This document shows, piece after piece, positions 30,160-39,530 of a stretch of DNA of 64,000 bases. Location of the stretch: assembly GCF_014203365.1 (NCBI RefSeq), contig NZ_JACHIS010000001.1, forward strand, positions 4,588,001 through 4,652,000, read 5' to 3'. Under the pieces are notes generated by a model. That model did no database searches. It saw only the letters and a program-made list of their open reading frames with translations, and had not been told where the DNA came from. Source of the stretch: Actinoalloteichus hymeniacidonis. GTDB taxonomy: Bacteria; Actinomycetota; Actinomycetes; Mycobacteriales; Pseudonocardiaceae. Numbering within the stretch: position 1 is the first letter of the stretch; each line of letters opens with the position of its first letter. A program made the position numbers and the translations under genes.

Positions 30160-30968
30160 CGCAGGCCCCCCACCCAACGCTCTCGTAGCGTGATCAGCAC
30201 CAACACGCAGACCGCCAACAGCACGAGGCTGAGCACCACGGCGGCGTCCGGGCTGCTCTGCAGCGCCAGGTACACCGCGGAGGGCATGGTCTGCGTCGTG
30301 CCGGGCAGGTTGCCCGCGAAAGTGATGGTGGCACCGAACTCGCCCAGCGCACGTGCCCAGCACAGGACGGCCCCCGCCAACACGCCCGGTGCGACGGACG
30401 GGAGGGTGACCCGCCGGAAGGTCGTCCATCGGGACGCACCCAGGGTCGCGGCCGCCTCCTCGAATCGCCGGTCGGCACCACGCAACGCTCCTTCCACCGA
30501 GAGCACCAGGAAGGGCATCGCGACGAAGGCCTCCGCGATCACCACCGCGACGGTGGTGAACGGGATCGTCACGCCGAACCAGGCGGTCAGGTGCTCGCCG
30601 AGCAGGCCTCGACGGCCGAGCAGCAACAACAGTGCCACGCCGCCGACCACCGGCGGCAAGACCAATGGCAGCGTCACCAGCGCCCGCAGCAGCCTGCGGC
30701 CGGGGAACTCCGATCGGGCCAGCACCCAGGCCAGGGGCACTCCGAAGAGCAGGCACACCACGGTGGCAGCGGTCGCGCAGAGCACCGAGAGCCGCAGCGC
30801 CGCCAATACCTCCGGGCCGGCCAGTCGGGCGGGCAGTTCCGCCCACGGTGCCGCGACCACGAGTCCGACGAGCGGGCCGATCAGGAAGAACGCGGCCAGC
30901 ACGGCGGGCACCAGCACCAGCGGGGGCACGCCCCCGATCTCGGTCCGTCGCGAGGATCGCCCGACCAT
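30156..30968 (-). CDS. modB: molybdate ABC transporter permease
   Basis: A 270-residue inner-membrane permease with about six helices. The EAA loop contacting ModC is seen as EEAAATLGASRWTTFRRVTLPSVAPG. ATG 30968 overlaps the modA stop (TGATG), and its own stop overlaps modC, so modABC is one coupled operon. Reading frame continues upstream inside modA but the alignment starts here. Confidence 0.94.
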   Translation of the reverse strand: MVGRSSRRTEIGGVPPLVLVPAVLAAFFLIGPLVGLVVAAPWAELPARLAGPEVLAALRLSVLCATAATVVCLLFGVPLAWVLARSEFPGRRLLRALVTLPLVLPPVVGGVALLLLLGRRGLLGEHLTAWFGVTIPFTTVAVVIAEAFVAMPFLVLSVEGALRGADRRFEEAAATLGASRWTTFRRVTLPSVAPGVLAGAVLCWARALGEFGATITFAGNLPGTTQTMPSAVYLALQSSPDAAVVLSLVLLAVCVLVLITLRERWVGGLR

Positions 30969-31744
30969 CACGGGGCTTCGAAGCCGAGTTCGGTCAGCAC
31001 CTCGGTGCCTCTGGCCGAGCGAACGAACTCGATGAAGGATTCCGCGAGCCCGGCCTGCGGGGCATCCTCGACGAGCGCGATCGGGTAGTCGTTGACTACG
31101 TCCTGGGACTCGGGAAAGTCGATGCCCACGACGGTCTCGCCCGCCGATCCGACGTCGGTGCGATACACCAACCCCGCATCGGCCTCGCCGAGGACGACCT
31201 TGGTCAGAACGGCCTTGACGTCCTGCTCCTCGGTATCGGGTGCCGGGGTGAGTTCGGCGACGTCGAAGACGGCGGCGGTGGCGGCACCACAGGGCACCTC
31301 CGCAGCGCAGAGCGCGACGGTGTTGCCCGCTTCGGCCAGGTCCTCGAGGCCCTCGACATCTGCCGGGTTGTCCGGTGGCACCGCGATCCGAAGCCGGTTC
31401 GCCGCGAACAGGACAGGGTCCTGCGCCACGACACCCGCATCCACCGCCCGATCCATCGTCGGCACGTCGGCGGTGGCCAACACATCGGCTGGCGCGCCCT
31501 CCGCCAGTTGGTGGACCAGCGCGCCGCTGCCCGCGAAGCTCAGCCGAACGGTGACGCCGGGATTGGCCTGCTCGAACCGGGTGCCCAGCTCGGTGAAGCC
31601 CTCGGTCAGGGACGCGGCGGCGAAGATCGTCAGCTCTCCCGAAGCGCCCTCCGGTCCACCGCCTGTCTGCTGGCCGGTCGTGCCACAGGCCAACAACGGC
31701 AGCGCGCATAACAGCAGTGCGATTCGGCGCGAGGCAAGCGTCAT
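30968..31744 (-). CDS. modA: molybdate-binding lipoprotein
   Basis: Extracellular solute-binding protein of 258 residues. ATG 31744 follows GGGAG; a start at 31771 is possible but has a weaker site. The signal ends in a lipobox (LPLLACGTT), so the mature protein is lipid-anchored. Family features are LTIFAAASLTEGFTEL, FAGSGALVHQL with the oxyanion-binding Ser, and the AGLVYRTD segment. No ModE-type regulator is encoded nearby. Confidence 0.94.
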   Translation of the reverse strand: MTLASRRIALLLCALPLLACGTTGQQTGGGPEGASGELTIFAAASLTEGFTELGTRFEQANPGVTVRLSFAGSGALVHQLAEGAPADVLATADVPTMDRAVDAGVVAQDPVLFAANRLRIAVPPDNPADVEGLEDLAEAGNTVALCAAEVPCGAATAAVFDVAELTPAPDTEEQDVKAVLTKVVLGEADAGLVYRTDVGSAGETVVGIDFPESQDVVNDYPIALVEDAPQAGLAESFIEFVRSARGTEVLTELGFEAP

Positions 31745-31991
31745 AGCGTCTCCCGTCTTGTTCCGCTTCATCGTCGCTATCGAGGTCGATCGTCCGAATC
31801 TACGGCCTCATTGTGGTTAGACAATCCGCATCCTCGGTCAACCGAACGATGTTGTCCAGCCTGGCCGCCATGCCGAATCGACAGGCGCCGCCGCATCGCC
31901 GCAGAGGGGGCTTCAGGCCGTCGTCGGCCGCAGCACTCGGACGGGGTAATTGCCTTGTCAATCACGAGTTCATCCCGGTAATACGACCGGC

Positions 31992-33209
31992 ATGACCGAC
32001 GACGGACTGACCACGCGAGCGCTCACCGACGCCGACTTCGACCAGTTCCGCGACGTCGCGGCGGGGGCCTTCCTCACGTCCGACCCCGAACTGTGGGAGG
32101 TCAACAGGGCCCTGTTGGAGATGGACCGCACCCATGGGGTCTTCGAGGGACCGGAGTTGATCGGCGGCGGCAGCATCCTGACCAGGGATCTCACCCTTCC
32201 CGGCGGGGTGCGGCAGCCGGTGGCGGCGGTGACCTGGGTCGCCACCGCACTCGGACATCGTCGTCGTGGCGTTCTCAGCACGGTGATGGCGACCCAGTTG
32301 ACCGGTCTCCACGAGGCGGGGGCCGAGCCGATCGCCTGCCTCGGAGCCTCGGAGGGCGGCATCTACCGCAGGTTCGGTTACGGCGTCACCACCGAATGGG
32401 CCGACACCGAGGTACCGGGCAAATCCCCGTTTCGCCCCGAGGTGGACCTGGGCGAAGATCGGGTTCGCGAACTGCCTCGAGATCGGGCCTGGGCGCTGAT
32501 CGGCGATCTCTACGAACGGACCGCCGCCGAGACCGGCTGGATGTCCCGGACGCCATCGCAGTGGTCGTTGCCCCTGCTGGACACCCCGAGTGTCCGGGCG
32601 GGCGGCAGTGCCCTGCATTTCGCGCTGCACCCGCAGGGTTATGCGATCTATCGCGTGCACTTCGGCAGCGATGCGCGCGGTCCCCGATACCGGTTGACGG
32701 TCATCGAGCTGGTGGCCACCACACCCGTCGCCCATGCCGCGCTCTGGCGGTATCTGCTGGACGTGGACTGGGTCGCCGAGGTCCGTTATCCGAAGTGCCC
32801 GGTGACCGACCCGATCAGCTCGCTGCTCGCCGACGGCAGGCAGGCCATCCGCAGACACCTGGATGCACTGTGGCTCCGCATCGTCGATGTGGACCGCGCG
32901 CTGGCCGCCCGGCACTACTCGGCGCCCCTGGACGTGGTCTTCGAGGTGGTCGACCGTCGCTGCCCATGGAACGAGGGTCGGTGGCGGCTGTCGGTGGATC
33001 AGGCGGGCACCGCGACCGTGGTGGCCACCGCCGAGGCGGCCGACCTCACGATCGGCGCCGCCGAACTGGGGGCGATCTTCCTCGGGTCCACCCGGTTGAG
33101 CACCCTCGCCGCAGGCGGGCTGGTGCGGGAGCATCGTGCGGGGGCGATCGCCGCCGCCTCGCGTTCCTTCCTCGCCGATCCGGTGCCCTATTGCACCGTT
33201 GATTTCTGA
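31992..33209 (+). CDS. Eis-like GNAT N-acetyltransferase
   Basis: A 405-residue acetyl-CoA-dependent transferase of the Eis family. It has an N-terminal GNAT domain with the acetyl-CoA loop (ALGHRRRGVLSTVM), a second degenerate GNAT domain and a C-terminal sterol-carrier-like domain. Length and the terminal Asp-Phe match Eis proteins, where the C-terminal carboxylate acts in catalysis (established for M. tuberculosis Eis). Eis acetylates many amines including aminoglycosides; the natural substrate here is unknown. It is divergent from modA. Confidence 0.88.
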   Translation: MTDDGLTTRALTDADFDQFRDVAAGAFLTSDPELWEVNRALLEMDRTHGVFEGPELIGGGSILTRDLTLPGGVRQPVAAVTWVATALGHRRRGVLSTVMATQLTGLHEAGAEPIACLGASEGGIYRRFGYGVTTEWADTEVPGKSPFRPEVDLGEDRVRELPRDRAWALIGDLYERTAAETGWMSRTPSQWSLPLLDTPSVRAGGSALHFALHPQGYAIYRVHFGSDARGPRYRLTVIELVATTPVAHAALWRYLLDVDWVAEVRYPKCPVTDPISSLLADGRQAIRRHLDALWLRIVDVDRALAARHYSAPLDVVFEVVDRRCPWNEGRWRLSVDQAGTATVVATAEAADLTIGAAELGAIFLGSTRLSTLAAGGLVREHRAGAIAAASRSFLADPVPYCTVDF

Positions 33210-33399
33210 CGAGCAGCTGCCAGTCCACTATGGACTCTGCTGTACTCGTGGTTCGCAGTGAACGCGCGATGGTGCAAGGGATTTCGGGCTCGACGGCTAG
33301 ATCCACTCCACCGGGGCGTACACCGAGCCGACACCAGGAACCGGTAACGTCTGAATCGTCGGTTTTCGCGGCACTGCCGCGCCGAGAACTGGAGGATTC

Positions 33400-34167
33400 G
33401 TGGGCACCGCAATCGTTCTGATCGTCCTCGCGGTCGTGGTCATCGGAGGGGCGGTGGTGTTCGCACAACGACGCGCGAAGGCGCGACAACTCGAGTTGGA
33501 CGACGCCAAGGCCGACGCCCGCCGCTGGGTGGAGCGCCTCGGCGGTCAGGTGATCAACCTGACCGGCAACAACGACGCCTCCAAGCAGGCATTGGCGGAC
33601 GCCTCCGAGCGGTACACCGCCGCAGGCTCCCAGATGGAACAGGCCAGGACCGCCGAACAGTGCAACCTGGTCACCCAGACCGCGATGGAGGGCCTCTACT
33701 ACGTGCGGGCGGCCCGCACCGCGATGGGCATCGACCCCGGTCCGGAGCTGCCCGACCTCTTCGGTCAGGGTCGCGCGGGCAAGGTCACCGAACAGCGCGA
33801 GGTCGAGTTCGAGGGCAGGCAGATGGTCGCCTCGCCGGAGCCCGACCAGTACGCCTCGCACTACTACCCGGGCGGCGAGGTCGCGGGCAGGCCGGTGCCG
33901 CAGGGCTGGTACAGCGAGCCGTGGTGGAAGCCCGCGCTGGTCGCGGGCGCCTGGGGCGTCGGCTCGGCGCTGCTGTTCAGCGCGATGTTCTCCGGAATGT
34001 CCGGGGTGCCCACCGACGTCTACGGCGACGGGTACGACGACGGTTTCGAGGCAGGCCAGGAGCACGCCGAGCAGGAGGCCGCGGAAGCGGAGGCCGATTC
34101 GGGCGGCGATGACTTCGGCGGCGGAGACGACTTCGGCGGCGGCGATATGGACTTCGGCGACTTCTGA
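33400..34167 (+). CDS. membrane-anchored protein with Gly/Asp-rich tail
   Basis: A 255-residue protein from GTG 33400, five bases after GGAGG (33391-33395). An N-terminal helix (IVLIVLAVVVIGGAVVFA) anchors it. A helical middle part, a second hydrophobic stretch (AWGVGSALLFSAMFSGM) and an acidic tail follow, ending in repeats of DDFGGG. A similar layout occurs in uncharacterised actinobacterial envelope proteins. I cannot assign a role. A strong bidirectional terminator follows. Confidence 0.75.
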   Translation: MGTAIVLIVLAVVVIGGAVVFAQRRAKARQLELDDAKADARRWVERLGGQVINLTGNNDASKQALADASERYTAAGSQMEQARTAEQCNLVTQTAMEGLYYVRAARTAMGIDPGPELPDLFGQGRAGKVTEQREVEFEGRQMVASPEPDQYASHYYPGGEVAGRPVPQGWYSEPWWKPALVAGAWGVGSALLFSAMFSGMSGVPTDVYGDGYDDGFEAGQEHAEQEAAEAEADSGGDDFGGGDDFGGGDMDFGDF

Positions 34168-34226
34168 TCCTGTGGTGGTCTCACCACCGATGCATCAATA
34201 GTCACGAATGTGGTCGACTGACAACG

Positions 34227-34264
34227 ATGCCGTGTCACCCTGAATGCCTGGGGTGACACGGCAT
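34227..34264. terminator. bidirectional terminator
   Basis: A perfect 14-bp stem ATGCCGTGTCACCC/GGGTGACACGGCAT with a 10-base loop, between two convergent genes. Confidence 0.8.
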
Positions 34265-34361
34265 TCGTCGTCTTGGTCGTTGTCACGATCCTGCGCGCTC
34301 GACGACTGGAGAACCCGCAGTGGCCGTGGGCTACGGCCACTCGCGTCTTACCTTGGACCGG

Positions 34362-34940
34362 CTATTCCTCCGCACACCGAGGAATCCGCACTTCCGTCTG
34401 CGCCACCGCCTCGAATCGGCGTCCCGCCTCGTCCCGATACACCGCACGGATCGCCTTGATCGAGCCCGAACCATCGGCGGCTTCCAGCCCGACCGCGAGG
34501 GAGAATTCCTTATCAGGCTCGATCGTCGCTCCCACTGTCTGCTCCCGCGCCGCCCATGCGTCCACGGCGCCAAAGGAAGAGCCCAACGTCTCCGGCGAGG
34601 GTGGATAGCCTGCGTCGTTGGCGGGAACCAGGGTCACGGTCCCGTCCTCGGGGTCGGTACCCGGGACCGGCACCAACACGGCCTCGACGAGGGTCATGCC
34701 CTCGGCCGAGGTCAGGGTGATCTCCTCGATCACCACCGGACCGGTTCCCCGATTCCACAACGGTTCTACCCTGGTCGCTCTCGGGTTGTCGCCGACCGCC
34801 GGGGCGCATAACCGGGACACCGTCTCGCTGAACTGCAACGGCCCCGCGCCCTGTGTGTGGGCGCTGTCGGCGCAACCGGCCACCACGGCCAGCACCATGA
34901 CTACGGCTGGCAGGGCGCCACGGTTGTCGCCACGGCTCAC
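34362..34940 (-). CDS. putative lipoprotein
   Basis: A 192-residue protein from GTG 34940. A signal with lipobox (VLAVVAGCADS) is followed by a soluble domain of about 165 residues rich in beta-forming residues. I recognise no family. It lies ten bases downstream of the Nei-type glycosylase gene on the same strand and may be co-transcribed with it. Confidence 0.75.
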   Translation of the reverse strand: MSRGDNRGALPAVVMVLAVVAGCADSAHTQGAGPLQFSETVSRLCAPAVGDNPRATRVEPLWNRGTGPVVIEEITLTSAEGMTLVEAVLVPVPGTDPEDGTVTLVPANDAGYPPSPETLGSSFGAVDAWAAREQTVGATIEPDKEFSLAVGLEAADGSGSIKAIRAVYRDEAGRRFEAVAQTEVRIPRCAEE

Positions 34941-34950
34941 CGCCTTGACC

Positions 34951-35760
34951 TCATTCCGGCTGGCAATCCGGACACCAATAGAGCTTGCGGCCCTGTAGTT
35001 CCGTCAGCAACACCGTCGTTCCGCAGATCAGGCAGGGCATCCCGGCCCGGCGATAGACGTAGACCTCGCCGCCGTGCCGGTCCTGGCGAGGCGCCCGGCC
35101 GGTGACACTCGGATCGTGTTCCGGTCGTACGGTGTCGATCCGGCCGACCCGTACCCCCTCGCCCATCAAGAAGACCAGATCGGTCCAGATCGCGTCCCAG
35201 CTCTCCCGCCCCAGCTTGGCGCCGGGCAGCATCGGCGGGATGTTGTGCCGAAACAGGACCTCGGCCCGGTAGACGTTGCCCACCCCGGAGAGGATCGACT
35301 GGTCCAACAGCAGCGCGGCAATCGAGGACCTCGACCGTGATATCCGCCGGAAGACCAGGTCGGGGTCGGCATCGGAGCGCAGGGGATCCGGACCGAGCCT
35401 GGCCTGCAGCTCGGCGACCTCCGCCGAGTTGAGAATGCGGCAGGCCGTCGGCCCACGCAGATCACTGAAATGATCCGCGCCGATCAGCCGCATCCGAACC
35501 TGGCCGACCGGCTCGGTGACCGGCTTCGGATACTCGACGAAGGTGCCGTAGAGCCCGAGGTGGATGTGCACGGTCCGATCGCCGTCGTAGGTGTGCAGCA
35601 GGTGCTTGCCGTGTGCCTGTGCCTCGATCATCGTGGTGCCGTCGAGCAGTGCGGCCTCGGCGGCGAAGCGCCCCTGCGGACTGCTCACCGACACCGGTCT
35701 GCCCGCGAACAATCGATGATGCAGCAGGGCCAACCGATGGAGGGTGTGTCCTTCCGGCAT
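34951..35760 (-). CDS. Fpg/Nei-family DNA glycosylase
   Basis: A 269-residue base-excision repair enzyme that removes oxidised bases and nicks the abasic site. ATG 35760 gives MPEGHT, so Pro1 of the mature protein and the following Glu are the catalytic residues. The helix-two-turn-helix is QSILSGVGNVYRAEVLF. The C-terminal zinc finger has two cysteine pairs (CLIC and CPDC). The MPEGHT start marks Nei rather than Fpg (MPELPE). It is the Nei2-like member of the conserved rpiB neighbourhood. Confidence 0.93.
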   Translation of the reverse strand: MPEGHTLHRLALLHHRLFAGRPVSVSSPQGRFAAEAALLDGTTMIEAQAHGKHLLHTYDGDRTVHIHLGLYGTFVEYPKPVTEPVGQVRMRLIGADHFSDLRGPTACRILNSAEVAELQARLGPDPLRSDADPDLVFRRISRSRSSIAALLLDQSILSGVGNVYRAEVLFRHNIPPMLPGAKLGRESWDAIWTDLVFLMGEGVRVGRIDTVRPEHDPSVTGRAPRQDRHGGEVYVYRRAGMPCLICGTTVLLTELQGRKLYWCPDCQPE

Positions 35761-36125
35761 CAGCTGATCATCCACCAGAGGACGAAGGACACGATCACAT
35801 AGCCCAGCAGGGCACAACCCGTCACCGCGGCGATGTCGCGCAGCGCGAGCCCGAGATGCAGACTCCGCCCGCCCTTCTCCCTGGCTCGGCCGAGTACGAC
35901 CGCGAGCACCAGGGCGACGAGTACCGAGGCCGCGCCCGCCACGGGCAACATCACCCCGATGCCGAGCCCGCAGTCGGGAGCGCCGCAGATCTCCTCGATA
36001 CCGCCCGCCAGCGCGGGCACCGCCGCAGCCTGGACCCGCTCCAGGAGTTGGACGCCCACGACGGTGAGCGGGCCGGCCACGAGGGGCACGAGCCACCAGC
36101 GCACCGGTCGGGCGAAGTCAGGCAT
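35760..36125 (-). CDS. small integral membrane protein
   Basis: A 121-residue protein with about three hydrophobic segments and two Cys in a loop (EEICGAPDCGLG) that may form a disulfide. Its stop overlaps the start of the Nei gene (TGATG) and its ATG lies four bases after the rpiB stop, so rpiB, this gene and nei are one unit. Function unknown. Confidence 0.75.
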   Translation of the reverse strand: MPDFARPVRWWLVPLVAGPLTVVGVQLLERVQAAAVPALAGGIEEICGAPDCGLGIGVMLPVAGAASVLVALVLAVVLGRAREKGGRSLHLGLALRDIAAVTGCALLGYVIVSFVLWWMIS

Positions 36126-36129
36126 CTGC

Positions 36130-36603
36130 TCAGCCTGCGGGAAGCGGCGGCGGGGTGCCGGTCTTCTCGTAGTCGCCGATCAACGTCAGTCGTCGAACAT
36201 GGCGTTCCTCGCCGGTGAACGCCTCGTCGAGGAATGCGGTGACGATTCCGATCGCCTCTTCCGTGGTGTGCATCCGGGCACCGACGCCGATGAGTTGGGC
36301 GTTGTTGTGCCTGCGTGCGAGCCTCGCGGTCTCCTGACTCCAGGCGAGCGCCGCGCGAGCACCGGGCACCTTGTTGGCCGCGATCTGCTCGCCGTTGCCG
36401 GAGCCGCCGATCACGATGCCGAGGCTGCCCGGGTCGGCCACCACCCGGCTGGCAGCCTCGATGCAGAACGCGGGGTAGTCGTCGTCGGCGTCATAGGTGT
36501 GGGGACCCACGTCGACGACGTCGTGACCGAGACCGCGAAGGTGGTCGGCCAGTTCGCTCTTGAGTGGGAAGCCTGCATGGTCGGCACCGAGGTAAACACG
36601 CAC
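36130..36603 (-). CDS. rpiB: ribose-5-phosphate isomerase B
   Basis: Interconverts ribose 5-phosphate and ribulose 5-phosphate. It is 157 residues from GTG 36603 (VRVYLGADHAGFPLK). The phosphate-binding and catalytic segments are GADHAGF, GIVIGGSGNGEQI and RRHNNAQLIGVGAR. In the position where RpiB of Escherichia coli type has a catalytic Cys, this protein has Ser in GGSGNGE, as in mycobacterial RpiB. It is divergent from the ComB-like gene. Confidence 0.95.
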   Translation of the reverse strand: MRVYLGADHAGFPLKSELADHLRGLGHDVVDVGPHTYDADDDYPAFCIEAASRVVADPGSLGIVIGGSGNGEQIAANKVPGARAALAWSQETARLARRHNNAQLIGVGARMHTTEEAIGIVTAFLDEAFTGEERHVRRLTLIGDYEKTGTPPPLPAG

Positions 36604-36701
36604 GCGCGCAGTCTGCCAGGTTCCCCGCGCAGGGCAAGGAATCGAGGTCGGCCCGCTCGATCCGGTTGCGCCCACTACCGTGAGTGATCTTCGATACGGC
36701 C

Positions 36702-37463
36702 ATGGCCGATCCCGCGATCTTCCGACAGTCCGCTCATCGGATCCGATTCGACTGGGGCGTGGAGGGGCTCGACGCGCTCGCGCCGGACTGCGCGGTGTTG
36801 GTGGTGATCGACGTGTTGTCCTTCAGCACCACCGTCGACGTGGCGGTCGGACGCGGAGCCACGGTGTTGCCATTGCCGTGGCGCGACGAGCGCGCCGGCG
36901 TGGCGGCCACCCAGGCCGGTGCGGTGCTCGCCGGGCCGCGCAGCGGTCCCGGTTGGACGCTGAGTCCGGCCTCGCTGGCCGATCTGCCTGCCGAGACGCT
37001 GCTGGCGCTGCCCTCGCCCAACGGCGCGACGTTGTGCGCCAGGGCCGCCGAAGCCGACGGCACGGTGCTGGCCGGTTGTCTGCGCAACGCACGTGCCGTC
37101 GCCCGCCTGGCCCGACGACTGGCCGGGACCGAACCGATCGGTGTCATCGCCGCAGGGGAACGGTGGGGGGTGAACGCAGGCCCGGTGCGCTTCGCCATGG
37201 AGGACCTGCTGGGCGCAGGCGCGGTGATCGCCGCATTGTGCGCCGACGGCGTCACCGATCCGTCTGTCGAGGCCGAGTTGGCCGCGCTGACCTTCGAGGC
37301 CCATCGGGATCGCCTGCCGACCACACTTGCGCAGTGCGTGTCGGGCCGCGAGCTCATCGACGAGGGCTTCGCCTCGGACGTCGAACTCGCCGGACAGCTG
37401 GAGATCAGCGACGCGGCCCCCCGATTGGAGAATGGCGTTCTCCGCGACGACCCGACCGTCTGA
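36702..37463 (+). CDS. 2-phosphosulfolactate phosphatase (ComB) family protein
   Basis: A 253-residue protein from ATG 36702; GTG 36684 is a possible earlier start, and neither has a clear ribosome-binding site. ComB-type segments are VVIDVLSFSTTVDVAVGRGA, LPSPNGATLCA and the C-terminal EHRDRL-like helix. True ComB acts in coenzyme M synthesis, which actinobacteria do not make, so the family role here is probably dephosphorylation of another small acid. Confidence 0.82.
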   Translation: MADPAIFRQSAHRIRFDWGVEGLDALAPDCAVLVVIDVLSFSTTVDVAVGRGATVLPLPWRDERAGVAATQAGAVLAGPRSGPGWTLSPASLADLPAETLLALPSPNGATLCARAAEADGTVLAGCLRNARAVARLARRLAGTEPIGVIAAGERWGVNAGPVRFAMEDLLGAGAVIAALCADGVTDPSVEAELAALTFEAHRDRLPTTLAQCVSGRELIDEGFASDVELAGQLEISDAAPRLENGVLRDDPTV

Positions 37464-37482
37464 ACGACCGACAGGAGACACC

Positions 37483-38301
37483 GTGGCCGAGCTCCGAACA
37501 TCCGACGCCCACTGGGAGCCGATCGCGGACGGCGTGTCGGTCCGCAGGCATCGCGAACTGGATCTGTCGACCGGGCTGGTCGTTGGCGACCGGTCATGCC
37601 TGGTCATCGACACCTGCGGTGACCGCAGGCAGGGCGCGGAACTGGCTGCGGCAGTACGCGAGGTCACCCCGTTGCCGTGGATCGTCGTCTACACACACGG
37701 CCATTTCGACCATTGCTTCGGCACCGAGGCGTTCCTGCCGTGCCCGATCTGGGGACATGAGGCATTGCCCGGTTTCCTCGCCGAGTCGGCCGTCGAGCAG
37801 CGGGCGCTGTGGGCAGCGCGGTATCGGGCGCAGGGCGCCCCGCGGCGAGCCGCCGACCTCGAAGGCTCGCAGGCCCTTGCACCGGACCACACGGTGACCG
37901 ACCGGGTGGAGATCGATCTCGGCGGGCGCACGGTGGTGCTGGAGCACCTCGGCCCGGCACACACCGATCACGACCTGATCGTGACCGTGCCCGATGTCGA
38001 TGTCGTCTTCACCGGCGATCTCGTCGAACAGGGGGCGGTTCCGGCCTTCGAAGGCTCCTCTCCGCGCGACTGGGCCGACGTCCTGCTCCGACTCGCGGAC
38101 CGGGGCACGGCAGCAACGCGTTTCATTCCGGGGCACGGCCATCCGGTCGACACCACATTCGTTCGAACGCAGGCCATCGAAGTACGCGAGTTGGTGGAAC
38201 TGGCATCGGCGATCAGCCGAGGCGAGGCCGCCGTCGACTCCGCCGGGACGCACCCGTATGGAGCAGCCACCGTAGAGGAGGTCCGCAAGCTGCTCGCGTG
38301 A
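37483..38301 (+). CDS. metallo-beta-lactamase-fold hydrolase
   Basis: A 272-residue enzyme from GTG 37483 behind AGGAG. The metal-binding HGHFDH motif (residues about 70) is followed by the second-shell His in LGPAHTDHDLIV, the bridging Asp in VVFTGDLVEQG and the last His in PGHGHPVD. The layout is that of class B3-like/glyoxalase II-related hydrolases. Substrate unknown. It follows the ComB-like gene by 19 bases and is probably co-transcribed. Confidence 0.88.
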   Translation: MAELRTSDAHWEPIADGVSVRRHRELDLSTGLVVGDRSCLVIDTCGDRRQGAELAAAVREVTPLPWIVVYTHGHFDHCFGTEAFLPCPIWGHEALPGFLAESAVEQRALWAARYRAQGAPRRAADLEGSQALAPDHTVTDRVEIDLGGRTVVLEHLGPAHTDHDLIVTVPDVDVVFTGDLVEQGAVPAFEGSSPRDWADVLLRLADRGTAATRFIPGHGHPVDTTFVRTQAIEVRELVELASAISRGEAAVDSAGTHPYGAATVEEVRKLLA

Positions 38302-38340
38302 TCTGGGCTTTCCTCAGCGCTATCCCACTTACTGATCAAC

Positions 38341-38352
38341 TTGACCAGTCAA
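38341..38352. promoter_or_regulatory. short inverted repeat upstream of the HTH regulator
   Basis: TTGAC-CA-GTCAA is a perfect 5-bp inverted repeat, 134 bases before the HTH gene, and its left arm resembles a -35 element (TTGACC). A role as operator is only suggested by position. Confidence 0.3.
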
Positions 38353-38486
38353 CGATATGCGCGTGCCCGGTGCGGATATCGTGAGCGGGCCTGCCAGCCG
38401 ATGCGGCAGCGCCTCGACCCGTCCCGGCGGGTACCCGACGCCAGGGCAGGCCCCGCACTCAGTCCGCCTGCTGCGAGGAGGTCCCG

Positions 38487-39506
38487 ATGCACGCAGACCG
38501 GCGACCACCACAGTCGGCGCCGCCGGAATCCGCACCGGTACCGGACCCGGCCCGAAAGACTCCCCTCGGCGGTCCGCAGGACGCCACCCGGCGCGACGAA
38601 CTAGCCGAGGCATTGGCCAACGGACCGTTCAGCGACGCACTGCGGCTGGCCATCGAGGTGAACGGCCTCAGCCTGGACCGGCTGCAGCGACGGTTGGCCG
38701 ACCGAGGTGTGCGCGTCAGCCTCACGACCCTGAGCTATTGGCGGCACGGGCGAAGCAGGCCGGAGCGCCCGGATTCACTGCGCGGTGTCGGCATCCTGGA
38801 AGAAGTGCTCGGCCTGCCGGAACGGTCTCTCATCGGTCTGCTCGGTCCGCGTAGGCCCCGTGGTCGGTGGGTCACTCGAGGCCACGGCACCGTGGACCTG
38901 GACCAGCTCTGGACCGAACCCGAGACGATTCGCCAGCTGCGCGCGCACATCGACCTGCCGCCGCCGAACCAGCTCAGCCCGGTGAGCGTCCAAGACGTCG
39001 TGTTGGTCGGTTCGCAACGCGACGAACGGGCCGTCCGCACTCGAATGGTGATGGAAGCCGCCGTGGGCGGGGTGTTCCGCAGTTTCCTGGTCTACCGCAC
39101 CGAACCCGAACGCGCGGTGGCGATCACCGCGACCCGGCATTGCACGCTCGGCACGGTCATCCACGACCCGAGCGGATTCATGATCGCCGAGCTCGTGCTG
39201 GACCGAACGCTGGCCGAGGGCGAGACCACGATCTTCGAATACGAGGTCGTGGCGCAGCCCGGCGAACCGATCCTGTACCACGACCGACGTTTCGTGATGC
39301 CGACTCGGCAGTACGTCCTCCAGGTCGAGTTCCAGCCCGACATGCTGCCTGCGCGCTGTGTGCGTTACCACCGGCCCAACGCCGATTCCGAGCCACAGGG
39401 CGTGCACGAGGTCGCCATCGGCGCCTCGCACACCGCCCATGTGATCGAACTCGACATGGCTCCCGGCATCTACGGCATGCGCTGGGACTGGCCGGAACTC
39501 GGATGA
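38487..39506 (+). CDS. helix-turn-helix regulator (XRE-like) with C-terminal sensor-like domain
   Basis: A 339-residue protein from ATG 38487 with GAGGAGG upstream. A disordered Pro-rich N-terminus is followed by a helix-turn-helix (SLDRLQRRLADRGVRVSLTT, then YWRHGRSRPERP) at about residues 61-95. The C-terminal 200 residues are beta-rich and highly conserved in style, without a motif I know. It is a common actinobacterial architecture; target genes are unknown, though the divergent or adjacent metabolic genes are candidates. Confidence 0.8.
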   Translation: MHADRRPPQSAPPESAPVPDPARKTPLGGPQDATRRDELAEALANGPFSDALRLAIEVNGLSLDRLQRRLADRGVRVSLTTLSYWRHGRSRPERPDSLRGVGILEEVLGLPERSLIGLLGPRRPRGRWVTRGHGTVDLDQLWTEPETIRQLRAHIDLPPPNQLSPVSVQDVVLVGSQRDERAVRTRMVMEAAVGGVFRSFLVYRTEPERAVAITATRHCTLGTVIHDPSGFMIAELVLDRTLAEGETTIFEYEVVAQPGEPILYHDRRFVMPTRQYVLQVEFQPDMLPARCVRYHRPNADSEPQGVHEVAIGASHTAHVIELDMAPGIYGMRWDWPELG

Positions 39507-39530
39507 TCCGGCCGCCCGACCCGCGCCGCG

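Noticed and set aside
36702-37463. Coenzyme M biosynthesis from the ComB-like gene
   Set aside because: No other coenzyme M genes are near and actinobacteria are not known to use that pathway; only family membership is supported.
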